Assembly: GCA_012800625.1 (NCBI GenBank)
Contig: JAAZIY010000240.1
Coordinates: 1-7,471 of the forward strand
Source of the DNA: Lentisphaerota bacterium
GTDB lineage: Bacteria > Verrucomicrobiota > Lentisphaeria > Oligosphaerales > Oligosphaeraceae
Reading direction: 5' to 3'
DNA: 7,471 nt
The position numbers and the translations under genes were made by a program. Below the pieces are notes generated by a model. That model had not been told where the DNA came from and made no database searches. It saw nothing but the letters and a program-made list of their open reading frames with translations. The stretch's first letter is position 1. Each line of letters opens with the position of its first letter. Of the stretch, positions 1 through 5,666 are shown one piece after another.

Positions 1-74
1 AATATCTTTAATTTGAAGTTTTTTAAGAAAAAGAAAAGAAAATAGCCTGTCTGAGAATAATAATACGATTAGCC

Positions 75-122
75 AACCGCCAAATTAAAACGGCAGAAAA
101 CCGCCAAATGAACTCGGCGACG
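75..122. repeat. Two imperfect 24-bp direct repeats upstream of the first gene
   Basis: AACCGCCAAAT occurs at 75-85 and again at 99-109. The following bases share a CGGC at the same offset, so two 24-bp units lie head to tail with about 17 of 24 positions equal. They sit roughly 30 bp upstream of the candidate -35 box of the first gene, so a tandem binding site for a regulator is possible. Two short copies in a small AT-rich region may also be chance. Confidence 0.35.
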
Positions 123-152
123 ACACTTTTTGGACGGGGGGTATTTTGGCCA

Positions 153-182
153 TTGAATGCATAACATAAGATGAGCTATATT
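153..182 (+). promoter_or_regulatory. Candidate sigma70-type promoter for the 238-513 gene and possibly obg
   Basis: TTGAAT (153-158) and TATATT (177-182) are 18 bp apart and close to the -35/-10 consensus. They lie about 55 bp before the start codon, leaving room for a leader that contains the TGAGG ribosome site at 226-230. This is the best promoter-like pair in the AT-rich leader (1-237). The leader otherwise shows no gene, only an A-rich run near 20-45 and the 24-bp repeats. Sigma70 consensus use in this organism is assumed. Confidence 0.45.
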
Positions 183-237
183 ATAGCTTGAGTCTTTTTC
201 GGCACATGGTGTGAATTTTCTGTTTTGAGGTAATACA

Positions 238-513
238 ATGAAAAGCGCCTATGAATTGGCCATGGAACGCCTGGGCGGCAATACACAGCAGCTTAGCAAT
301 GAGCAAAAAGAACTGCTGGCCGAAGTGGACCGGGAGTTTGAAGCAAAGCTGGCACAGGCAAAGTTCGCAGCCCAGGACAGAAGGAAAAAGGCGCAGGGAG
401 ACCCGGAGAAAAACCAGGAGATACAAGAGGACCTGGAGCTGGAACTGCGCTCAATACAGGTGCAAAAGGAAAACCGCAAAGAAAAAATGCGGCAGGGATT
501 TAACCAGGAATAA
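238..513 (+). CDS. Conserved small coiled-coil protein (MKSAYELAMERL family), function unknown
   Basis: This 91-aa, highly charged protein opens with MKSAYELAMERL, an N-terminus I recall from small hypothetical proteins of Verrucomicrobia, Planctomycetes and Lentisphaerae. No function is known to me. After a short Gly/Asn/Gln stretch (13-20), nearly the whole chain (21-87) is Glu/Lys/Gln/Arg-rich with heptad-like Leu/Ala spacing, so a long helix or coiled coil is expected. There is no signal peptide or membrane segment, and it is presumably cytosolic. The ATG at 238 is fixed by TGAGG at 226-230, seven bases upstream. It is the first gene after a candidate promoter, and obg follows after 51 nt, so the two may be co-transcribed. 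The opposite-strand open frames here are shadows. Confidence 0.82.
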   Translation: MKSAYELAMERLGGNTQQLSNEQKELLAEVDREFEAKLAQAKFAAQDRRKKAQGDPEKNQEIQEDLELELRSIQVQKENRKEKMRQGFNQE

Positions 514-564
514 AAAAGCATCGTCAAAATATATGTATTTCAAGACGGTGAATAGTAATACGTT

Positions 565-1614
565 ATGATGTTTATTGATCGAACCAGAATTCGAGTGGAG
601 GCCGGACATGGCGGCAGGGGAAGCGCTAGTTTTCGGCGGGAGAAATTCGTTCCCAAGGGTGGTCCTGACGGCGGCAATGGCGGTCCGGGCGGCGATGTCT
701 TGCTGCGTGCCGATTTTGGCGAACAAAGCCTGGTGGCGCTGCGTTTCAAGCCGGAGTGGAAGGCGGAGCGGGGCGGGGACGGCGGCAGCCGCCATAAAAA
801 CGGTGCCGGCGGCAAGCCTTGCCAGATTATCGTGCCGGTGGGAACCCTGGTGTTTGAACAGGACAGCGGCGAGCTGCTCTGCGACCTGAAAGAGGAGGGG
901 CAGGAGTTTGTTGCGGCCAGAGGAGGACGCGGCGGCAAGGGTAATATGCACTACGTCAGCTCGGTGAACCGTAGTCCCAGGCAATTTCAGCCCGGCGAGG
1001 AAGGCGAGATGCGTAACCTGCTGCTGGTGTTGAAGACAGTGGCCGACGTGGGCCTGCTGGGTCTGCCTAATGCCGGAAAATCAACATTTTTGCGGGCGGT
1101 CACAGCGGCCCGTCCCAAGACCGCCTCGTACCCGTTTACCACCAGGCATCCGAATGTCGGGGTGGTGGAGATGGAGGACTGGTTCAGGTTTACCATCGCC
1201 GACATACCTGGCCTGCTGGAAGGCGCGCACCAGAACCTGGGCCTGGGACACGAGTTCCTGCGCCACATAGAACGCTGCCGCATACTCTGCTATGTGCTGG
1301 ACATGGGCGGCACGGAGGGCAGAGACCCGCTTGATGACCTGCAAGTGCTGAGGACAGAGCTGGAACACTACGAGCCGGGCCTGACTAAACGCCCTAGCAT
1401 TATCGTGGCAAATAAAATGGATTTGCCCGAGGCTCAAGAGGCTCTGCAAAAATTGCTGGAACAAGAGAGGCAGACCGAGGTCATACCGGTTTGTGCCGAG
1501 CTGAGCGAGAATACCGACGCGGTGATCAGCTCCTTGCGGCGCATGATCGAAAGCCTGCCCGAGGAAGACGAAGAACAGCTGAGCCGACTCTTGGCGAAAT
1601 TAGACCGAGTCTAA
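565..1614 (+). CDS. obg: Obg/CgtA family GTPase (ribosome assembly)
   Basis: Obg is a cytosolic GTPase that acts in late assembly of the 50S ribosomal subunit and is linked to stress and replication control. This 349-aa protein has the glycine-rich Obg fold at about residues 3-158 (for example GGPDGGNGGPGGD at 32-44 and GGRGGKGN near 120). The G domain follows: P-loop GLPNAGKS (166-173), switch Thr residues in PFTTRHPN, DIPG (213-216) and NKMD (283-286). The G5 position reads Cys-Ala (310-311) instead of the usual Ser-Ala. The C-terminus is short with a small acidic patch (EEDEE); the Bacillus-type OCT domain is absent. ATG codons at 565 and 568 are both possible; no strong ribosome site precedes them (only GGTG at 547-550). 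The common rplU-rpmA neighbours are not seen upstream. Confidence 0.97.
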   Translation: MMFIDRTRIRVEAGHGGRGSASFRREKFVPKGGPDGGNGGPGGDVLLRADFGEQSLVALRFKPEWKAERGGDGGSRHKNGAGGKPCQIIVPVGTLVFEQDSGELLCDLKEEGQEFVAARGGRGGKGNMHYVSSVNRSPRQFQPGEEGEMRNLLLVLKTVADVGLLGLPNAGKSTFLRAVTAARPKTASYPFTTRHPNVGVVEMEDWFRFTIADIPGLLEGAHQNLGLGHEFLRHIERCRILCYVLDMGGTEGRDPLDDLQVLRTELEHYEPGLTKRPSIIVANKMDLPEAQEALQKLLEQERQTEVIPVCAELSENTDAVISSLRRMIESLPEEDEEQLSRLLAKLDRV

Positions 1615-1622
1615 ATGTGATT

Positions 1623-1655
1623 TTGGACACGAAGACACACAAAGGCACAGCAAAG
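1623..1655 (+). repeat. Dispersed intergenic repeat, copy 1 (after obg)
   Basis: The stretch contains GGACACGAAGACACAC followed by AAAGGCACAGCAAAG. It starts eight nt after the obg stop codon and fills most of the gap to the next gene. It shares the core with copies at 3363, 4816, 5451 and 6143, all in the same orientation as transcription. It begins TTGGACACGAAGACACAC exactly as the copy after accB does, so these two form a subtype. Confidence 0.8.
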
Positions 1656-1669
1656 TACTTCAGGCTACT

Positions 1670-2098
1670 ATGTTAATTGGCGTTACTTTTTTTCTGTTAA
1701 TTTCTGGGCTGTTGATCTTTCTCCTTGCTTTTTTTGGGCAAAGAAAAGTTTTGCAGGCTTTTTTCGTAGAACCTGGGGCTTTGCCTAAAGGCTTGCTTTA
1801 CCAGCCTTTTCAAGAGCTGTTGCTGGGTTTGGTCTTCACTTTTGCGGCTCTGTTTTTTGCGCGTCGTCTGGTAGGCGGCAGCCAGGCGCTTAACCTGGCG
1901 GTTTGTGTGGCCGCCTTTGTGGCCATGATGAGTTCCTCTGGTTCGATGGCGCGTTTTCAAGCCGGGCTGAAGAAGCTGGCGCTTCCTGAGGAGCAGTCCT
2001 CCAGCCTGCTGGCTTGGCAGCGATTTTGTTGTCTGGGCATCCTGTTTTTACTGCTCGGCTCCTTGGCTGCGCTTTGCCGAAAACTGGGGATGTTCTGA
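1670..2098 (+). CDS. Predicted four-helix membrane protein, unknown function
   Basis: I do not recognise this 142-aa protein. It has four hydrophobic stretches at about residues 2-22, 47-64, 71-90 and 118-136, consistent with an integral inner-membrane protein. A basic pair (ARR, 64-66) follows the second, and the soluble segments between helices are short (23-46 and 91-117). There is no enzymatic motif. The ATG at 1670 has only a weak ribosome site (AGG at 1662-1664). Its position between two co-directional genes, strong membrane-protein pattern and lack of in-frame stops over 429 nt support a real gene. The opposite-strand frames have low-quality, basic translations. Codon use is more T-rich than in obg, as expected for hydrophobic residues. 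Confidence 0.72.
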   Translation: MLIGVTFFLLISGLLIFLLAFFGQRKVLQAFFVEPGALPKGLLYQPFQELLLGLVFTFAALFFARRLVGGSQALNLAVCVAAFVAMMSSSGSMARFQAGLKKLALPEEQSSSLLAWQRFCCLGILFLLLGSLAALCRKLGMF

Positions 2099-2138
2099 TT
2101 TTGTGGGAAGAGAAAGCTGGAAGCAAGCCGGGGCTACT

Positions 2139-2155
2139 TCAAGGCACAGGGCAAA
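2139..2155 (+). repeat. Possible decayed copy of the dispersed repeat before purO
   Basis: TTCAAGGCACAGGGCAAA resembles the right half of copy 1 (AAAGGCACAGCAAAG). It lies 40 nt after the stop of the membrane-protein gene, a position like that of the clear copies. Only about 15 bases align, so this is tentative. Confidence 0.3.
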
Positions 2156-2206
2156 TTCTTCCTATATTTGAAAGCTGATTGCTGAGCATTAATAAAAGGA
2201 ATATCT

Positions 2207-2839
2207 ATGTACGTAGGCAGAATAGTCGCCATTGGGCGCAATATGGCAGGCGCGGCTGCCGCGCTTTACCGTGTTTCTTCGCGTTCTTTTCCGAACCGGC
2301 AGTCGCTGCTGCTGGAGCATAGCGTTGCCATTGTACCCAAGCCGGGTCATGAAAGCGACATCCAGAAAAACCCATATATTGCCTATAACTGTCTGCGCCT
2401 GGCTGCTGACTATGCTGTGGTAAGCAATGGTTCGCACACTGATCCGGTGAGCGAGAAGCTCGCCGCCGGTTTGCCGCCCCGCGAGGCCCTGGCCTATGTT
2501 ATGTTGTCTATGGACTATGAGCATGACAGCCTGGATACGCCTCGTATCGCCGGTGTGGTAAGAGCAGACGGTCAACGCGGCTGGCTAGGCATAGTGCGCA
2601 AGGACGCCCTGCTGGTCAAAGAGTTCAGCCTGCAGCCAGGGCAGCTTTATTATGTTTGCACTTATGAGCATAACGAACCCGGCGAGGCTCAGTGTGTTTC
2701 TGCTTTCAGCGCCAACAACGCGGCGGAAAGCTGCGCTTATATACTAGGGCAGGGCGATTTTGCCCGCTTCGAGAAACCGGTTTCCGCCGCCTCTGCCATG
2801 ATTGAGGGCCAGGGTCGCTTTACGGTGGCCATAGCCTAG
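2207..2839 (+). CDS. purO: IMP cyclohydrolase, archaeal PurO type (EC 3.5.4.10)
   Basis: PurO closes the ring of FAICAR to give IMP, the last step of de novo purine synthesis. It replaces the cyclohydrolase half of the usual bacterial PurH. The 210-aa length matches the archaeal family (about 200 aa). Family-typical blocks I recognise are YVGRIVAIGR (2-11), YRVSSRSFPNR (21-31), NPYIAYNCLR (55-64), VSNGSHTDP (72-80), SMDYEHDSLDTPRIAGVV (101-118) and YYVCTYEHN (148-156). There is no signal peptide; it is a cytosolic enzyme with, in the family, an NTN-hydrolase-like fold. The ATG at 2207 follows AAAAGGA (2194-2200) with six bases between. No other purine gene is in view, so it stands alone between a membrane protein and accB. 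The cell should carry a separate AICAR transformylase (PurH N-terminal-like or PurP-like) elsewhere. Confidence 0.92.
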   Translation: MYVGRIVAIGRNMAGAAAALYRVSSRSFPNRQSLLLEHSVAIVPKPGHESDIQKNPYIAYNCLRLAADYAVVSNGSHTDPVSEKLAAGLPPREALAYVMLSMDYEHDSLDTPRIAGVVRADGQRGWLGIVRKDALLVKEFSLQPGQLYYVCTYEHNEPGEAQCVSAFSANNAAESCAYILGQGDFARFEKPVSAASAMIEGQGRFTVAIA

Positions 2840-2898
2840 GGCTGCAGAAAAAGAATTTAACGGCTAATTATTTACAGCTATATACAAAGGAGTTTGTT

Positions 2899-3339
2899 AT
2901 GGATAGCAAAACAGTTGCCGAACTAGCTCAGATCATGAGCGAGCATCAGCTCACCGAGCTGGAAGTGCAGGAACAAGAAAGCTATATACGTCTGAGCAAG
3001 CTGAACCAAGCCTTGCCTAGTGCAGCTTCAGCCGCGCCAAGCGCCGCGCCCGAGCCGACCGCAGACTCTGCGCTGGCCGCCGACAGCGTCGATGACAAGG
3101 CCAGCATCATCACTGCGCCCATGCCGGGGACTTTTTACAGCTCGCCGGCTCCAGAGCTGCCTGCCTTTGTGAAAGAGGGCGAGCATATAGGAGTGAATAC
3201 AGTGGTCTGTATTGTCGAGGCGATGAAAGTGATGAACGAGGTGAAGTCGGAGATCAGCGGCGTGGTCAGCAAGGTGTTGGTGCAGAACGCTAGTCCGGTG
3301 GAGTTTGGCCAGCCCCTGTTTGAAGTAAAGCTGGACTAA
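2899..3339 (+). CDS. accB: Biotin carboxyl carrier protein of acetyl-CoA carboxylase
   Basis: AccB carries the biotin that shuttles CO2 between biotin carboxylase and carboxyltransferase in the first committed step of fatty-acid synthesis. This 146-aa protein has the typical N-terminal segment (1-35, MDSKTVAELAQIMSEHQL onward), an Ala/Pro/Ser-rich flexible linker (38-62) and a C-terminal biotinyl domain (69-146). The biotinylation motif is EAMKVMNE (107-114), with Lys110 as the predicted biotin site. The domain starts with ITAPMPGTFY, as in known BCCPs. The ATG at 2899 has a strong ribosome site, AAAGGAG (2886-2892), six bases upstream. accC follows, as in most bacteria. The carboxyltransferase genes accA and accD are not in this window. 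A BCCP of another acyl-CoA carboxylase is less likely because of the AccB-like N-terminus. Confidence 0.96.
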   Translation: MDSKTVAELAQIMSEHQLTELEVQEQESYIRLSKLNQALPSAASAAPSAAPEPTADSALAADSVDDKASIITAPMPGTFYSSPAPELPAFVKEGEHIGVNTVVCIVEAMKVMNEVKSEISGVVSKVLVQNASPVEFGQPLFEVKLD

Positions 3340-3362
3340 GTAGACCGCATTTAGAAAGATAA

Positions 3363-3394
3363 TTGGACACGAAGACACACGAAGGTACACGAAA
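3363..3394 (+). repeat. Dispersed intergenic repeat, copy 2 (between accB and accC)
   Basis: TTGGACACGAAGACACAC followed by GAAGGTACACGAAA begins 24 nt after the accB stop codon. The first 18 bases equal those of copy 1. The repeat is in frame with accC and has no stop, so an automatic gene caller could extend accC back to the TTG at 3363 inside the repeat. Confidence 0.82.
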
Positions 3395-3413
3395 TATAAA
3401 GCGCGATAAAACT

Positions 3414-4781
3414 GTGGAATCATCACTACCCAAAATACTAATTGCAAATCGCGGCGAGATTGCCTTGCGCATCCTGCGGGCCTGCCGGGAGCTGGGACTG
3501 CCCAGCGTCGTGGTTTTTTCCGAACCTGACCGTGAAAGCCTGGCTGTGAAGCTGGCTGACGAGGCTATTTGCATTGGACGCGGCCCGGCCTCCGAAAGTT
3601 ATCTGAAGATAGAGCGCATTATTGCCGCCGCCGAGCTGAGTCGCAGCAGCGCCATTCATCCGGGCTATGGTTTTTTGGCTGAAAACGCTCATTTTGCCGA
3701 GGTTTGCGCTGAGTGTAACCTGATTTTCATCGGCCCGCATGCTCGTTCCATACGCACCTTGGGCAACAAATCGGCAGCTCGCGAGGCCATGCTTTCGGCC
3801 GGGGTCTCAGTTATTCCTGGCAGCGAAGGCGTGCTTGTCGATGCTCAGGACGCATTGCGCTGGGGCGAAAAACTGGGTTATCCGGTGCTGCTCAAGGCGG
3901 TTAGCGGCGGCGGCGGCAAGGGGATGCGCATTGTGCATGAGCGCTCCGAGATGCTGTCCAGTTTCAACATGGCCAGCCAGGAGGCCGAACGCGCCTTTTC
4001 CGACGGCTCCTTATACCTGGAAAAATTCCAGGTGGCGCCACGGCATGTGGAGTTTCAGCTGATGGCTGACCGGCACGGCAACGTCATACACTTGGGCGAC
4101 CGCGACTGCAGCCTGCAACGCCATCACCAGAAGCTGCTCGAGGAGACCCCCTGCACGGCGCTGACGGCAGAGCTGCGCCGGCAAATGGGGCGCACCGCCA
4201 TAGCGGCTGCCAAGGCGGTGGGCTATGTTGGGGCCGGCACGGTGGAGTTTCTGCTCAGTCAGAGCGGCGAGTACTACTTCATGGAAATGAATACGCGTCT
4301 GCAAGTCGAGCATCCAGTGACCGAGGCGGTGACCGGCGCGGACCTGGTCTGCGAACAGATACGCATCGCGCTGGGCGACAAGCTGAGCTGGAAGCAGAAG
4401 GACATCAAGCTGCAGGGACACGCCATCGAGATACGCATTAATGCCGAGGACCCAAAGCGTAACTTCAGCCCCTGCCCGGGTCTGGTGAGCAACTATCTGC
4501 CGCCCGGCGGACCGGGGGTTCGTGTGGACTCGCACTTATACAGCGGCTACGTCGTGCCGCCATACTACGACAGCATGCTGGCCAAGATCATCGTGCACGG
4601 AGCCGACCGCAAGCAGGCTATTGCTCGCAGCAGGAGCGCCCTGAGGGAGCTGCGCGTGGAAGGCGTGAAAACCAGCGCCGCATTTGCCGAAAAACTGCTG
4701 GAAATGCCCGAATTCGTCTCCGGCGAGTATCATTCCGCCAGCGTCGAGCAGAAATTGCCTGAGCTGCTGGCGCAACTGTAG
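3414..4781 (+). CDS. accC: Biotin carboxylase subunit of acetyl-CoA carboxylase
   Basis: AccC carboxylates the biotin on AccB using ATP and bicarbonate. From the GTG at 3414 it is 455 aa (E. coli 449). The N-terminal domain begins KILIANRGEIALRILRACREL. The ATP-grasp domain has GYPVLLKA (Lys161, aligning with E. coli Lys159), a glycine-rich loop SGGGGKGM, DCSLQRHHQKLLEE and EMNTRLQVEHPV (291-302). Glu291, Asn293, Arg295 and Glu299 correspond to E. coli Glu288, Asn290, Arg292 and Glu296. The C-terminal domain holds EIRINAEDP, with Arg341 matching Arg338. The frame is open back to a TTG at 3363, but those 17 codons are written by the dispersed repeat and do not resemble the family, so GTG 3414 is preferred. 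Neither start has a good ribosome site. AccB lies 74 nt upstream, and co-transcription is likely. Confidence 0.95.
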   Translation: MESSLPKILIANRGEIALRILRACRELGLPSVVVFSEPDRESLAVKLADEAICIGRGPASESYLKIERIIAAAELSRSSAIHPGYGFLAENAHFAEVCAECNLIFIGPHARSIRTLGNKSAAREAMLSAGVSVIPGSEGVLVDAQDALRWGEKLGYPVLLKAVSGGGGKGMRIVHERSEMLSSFNMASQEAERAFSDGSLYLEKFQVAPRHVEFQLMADRHGNVIHLGDRDCSLQRHHQKLLEETPCTALTAELRRQMGRTAIAAAKAVGYVGAGTVEFLLSQSGEYYFMEMNTRLQVEHPVTEAVTGADLVCEQIRIALGDKLSWKQKDIKLQGHAIEIRINAEDPKRNFSPCPGLVSNYLPPGGPGVRVDSHLYSGYVVPPYYDSMLAKIIVHGADRKQAIARSRSALRELRVEGVKTSAAFAEKLLEMPEFVSGEYHSASVEQKLPELLAQL

Positions 4782-4815
4782 TGCATACTCTGCGCATCCT
4801 GGCTTTTGCGGCGCA

Positions 4816-4840
4816 GGGCACACGAAGGCAGACGAAATTA
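4816..4840 (+). repeat. Dispersed intergenic repeat, copy 3 (after accC)
   Basis: GGGCACACGAAGGCAGACGAAA begins 34 nt after the accC stop codon. It is the most diverged clear copy, but it keeps the ACACGAAGGCA core and the same orientation as the others. Confidence 0.65.
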
Positions 4841-4853
4841 CCGCATCGTCTTT

Positions 4854-4904
4854 ATCGGCATTTTTTCCAAAAGCAGTTGACAATGCCGATTTAGGAATTA
4901 GCTT
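4854..4904 (+). promoter_or_regulatory. Inverted repeat overlapping a consensus -35 box upstream of asp23
   Basis: ATCGGCATT (4854-4862) and AATGCCGAT (4882-4890) form a perfect 9-bp inverted repeat 19 nt apart. A perfect TTGACA (4877-4882) touches its right arm. A weak -10, TAGCTT (4899-4904), is 16 bp further on. The start codon of asp23 is at 4979. This looks like a regulated promoter or operator for asp23 and amaP inside the 197-nt accC-asp23 gap. The -10 matches only three of six positions. The arms could instead form a long-loop hairpin in read-through RNA. Confidence 0.4.
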
Positions 4905-4978
4905 AACCTAAGCTTCTGGCGAAGCGATTTTTGCCCTGCAATGGGTTATTCATCCACAGCATATCAAGAGGAGCCATT

Positions 4979-5437
4979 ATGAGTGCAGACATACAGGACA
5001 AGAAGCAACTTGCCGCTGAGGCAGCTGCTCTGGCTGCCGACAACACGATTATCAACGAGGGCGAGCTGGGCAGTTTCAGCATTTCCAAGAGCGTCATTGC
5101 CATGATAGTGCGCAAATACACCCTTGAGGTCGAGGGCATTTCCCGTTTTGCCCCGCAGCGCCTGGTTGAGGGTTTGGCAGACATGATCAGCAAGCGCAAC
5201 TATGAGCGCAGCATACAAATCGAGTTTGATGATGATGCTGTCGTCATCAGCCTGACTTTGATCGCCAACTTTGGCTATGGCTTGGTTTCAGTGGTTGAAA
5301 AGCTGCAGGAGCTGCTCAAGGAGAAGGTCGAGGAGGCCGTAGGCATCACGGTGAAGAAAATCAATGTCTTCATCAAGGACCTGGAAGAGTTCGAGGAACT
5401 GCTTCCCAGTGAGCAAGAAGGTCAGGAAGAGGGATGA
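4979..5437 (+). CDS. Asp23/Gls24 (DUF322) family protein, YqhY-like
   Basis: This 152-aa protein is of the Asp23/Gls24 family: after a charged N-terminal tail (1-28), the domain runs over about 30-135. It includes GSFSISKSVIAMIVRKYTLEVEGI (31-54), the alternating strand FDDDAVVISLTLIANFGYGL (83-102) and a helix-strand end VEEAVGITVKKINVFIKDL (117-135). It then ends in an acidic tail (136-152). It has no membrane segment and is presumably cytosolic. The ATG at 4979 follows AGAGGAG (4968-4974 region); an in-frame TTG at 4931 has no support. In Bacillus the gene after accB-accC is the Asp23-family yqhY, reported to influence acetyl-CoA carboxylase, so a role in ACC control is the best inference. 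The downstream AmaP-like protein would be its membrane partner, as AmaP is for Asp23 in Staphylococcus. Confidence 0.9.
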   Translation: MSADIQDKKQLAAEAAALAADNTIINEGELGSFSISKSVIAMIVRKYTLEVEGISRFAPQRLVEGLADMISKRNYERSIQIEFDDDAVVISLTLIANFGYGLVSVVEKLQELLKEKVEEAVGITVKKINVFIKDLEEFEELLPSEQEGQEEG

Positions 5438-5450
5438 TAATGCCTTTGAA

Positions 5451-5480
5451 CCACTAAGGGACACGAAGGCACACTAAGGG
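5451..5480 (+). repeat. Dispersed intergenic repeat, copy 4 (after asp23)
   Basis: CCACTAAGGGACACGAAGG followed by CACACTAAGGG starts 14 nt after the asp23 stop codon. It shares GGACACGAAGG and CACACTAAG with copy 5 without a mismatch, so copies 4 and 5 form a second subtype. CACTAAGGG occurs at both ends of this copy, which suggests a tandem structure with a period of about 20 bases. Its last two bases overlap the hairpin that follows. Confidence 0.85.
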
Positions 5481-5520
5481 CTTATGCGGCGCCTGCGGCA
5501 CCTGCGGCGCCGCATAAGCC
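5479..5520 (+). repeat. Perfect 15-bp hairpin made of three 9-bp units
   Basis: GGCTTATGCGGCGCC (5479-5493) and GGCGCCGCATAAGCC (5506-5520) are exact reverse complements around a 12-nt centre. The centre can itself pair (GCGG with CTGC, one G-U) around a 3-nt loop with one bulge. Read linearly, the middle is TGCGGCGCC, TGCGGCACC, TGCGGCGCC at 5485, 5494 and 5503. The stem is very stable, but the nearest T-run (5529-5533) starts eight bases beyond it, so it is not a standard terminator. It may stabilise the 3' end of the accBC-asp23 message or reduce read-through into amaP. Confidence 0.85.
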
Positions 5521-5562
5521 GCTTGCCCGTTTTAGTTTGTTGGGGAAAGGGAGCCGGCAAGG

Positions 5563-5664
5563 ATGGCGGTGCTCGAAGAGGAGCTGGTTTTTCCTGGGTT
5601 TCACGCTACTATTTTTAACATCCCCTTTTGGAGCTGGGCTAATTTCAATGTCAAGGAGGCTTGA
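5563..5664 (+). CDS. Candidate 33-codon small ORF coupled to the AmaP-like gene
   Basis: An ATG at 5563 opens a 33-codon frame ending in TGA at 5662-5664, two bases before the ATG of the next gene. It begins MAVLEEELVFPGF and continues with an aromatic/hydrophobic stretch (IFNIPFWSWANF, about 17-28) before a short VKEA end. AAGGGAG (5547-5553) is nine bases upstream, a fair ribosome site, and an in-frame TAG at 5533 bounds the frame. The stop and the AAGGAGG of the next gene overlap the frame, as in translationally coupled pairs. In Staphylococcus a small DUF2273 protein accompanies amaP and asp23, but this peptide is shorter and I see no clear similarity. It may be a leader peptide, a small partner, or a chance frame. 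Confidence 0.35.
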   Translation: MAVLEEELVFPGFHATIFNIPFWSWANFNVKEA

Positions 5665-5666
5665 TT

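Noticed and set aside
451..984. 177-codon open frame on the minus strand across the start of obg
   Set aside because: It is the antisense of the Gly-rich obg sequence; its product has no recognisable domain and overlaps a certain gene.
2168..2195. TTGAAA and TAATAA as a promoter for purO
   Set aside because: The -10 match is poor, and transcription would begin downstream of the purO Shine-Dalgarno site.
2856..2884. TTTAAC and TATATA 17 bp apart as a promoter for accB
   Set aside because: The implied start site would fall on or after the accB ribosome site (2886-2892), leaving no usable leader.
4011..4535. 174-codon open frame on the minus strand within accC
   Set aside because: It is a shadow of the GC-rich third codon positions of accC, with no plausible ribosome site or domain.
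5479..5540. The 15-bp hairpin as a standard intrinsic terminator
   Set aside because: The T-run begins about eight bases after the stem and is interrupted, unlike the clear terminator at 6179-6218.
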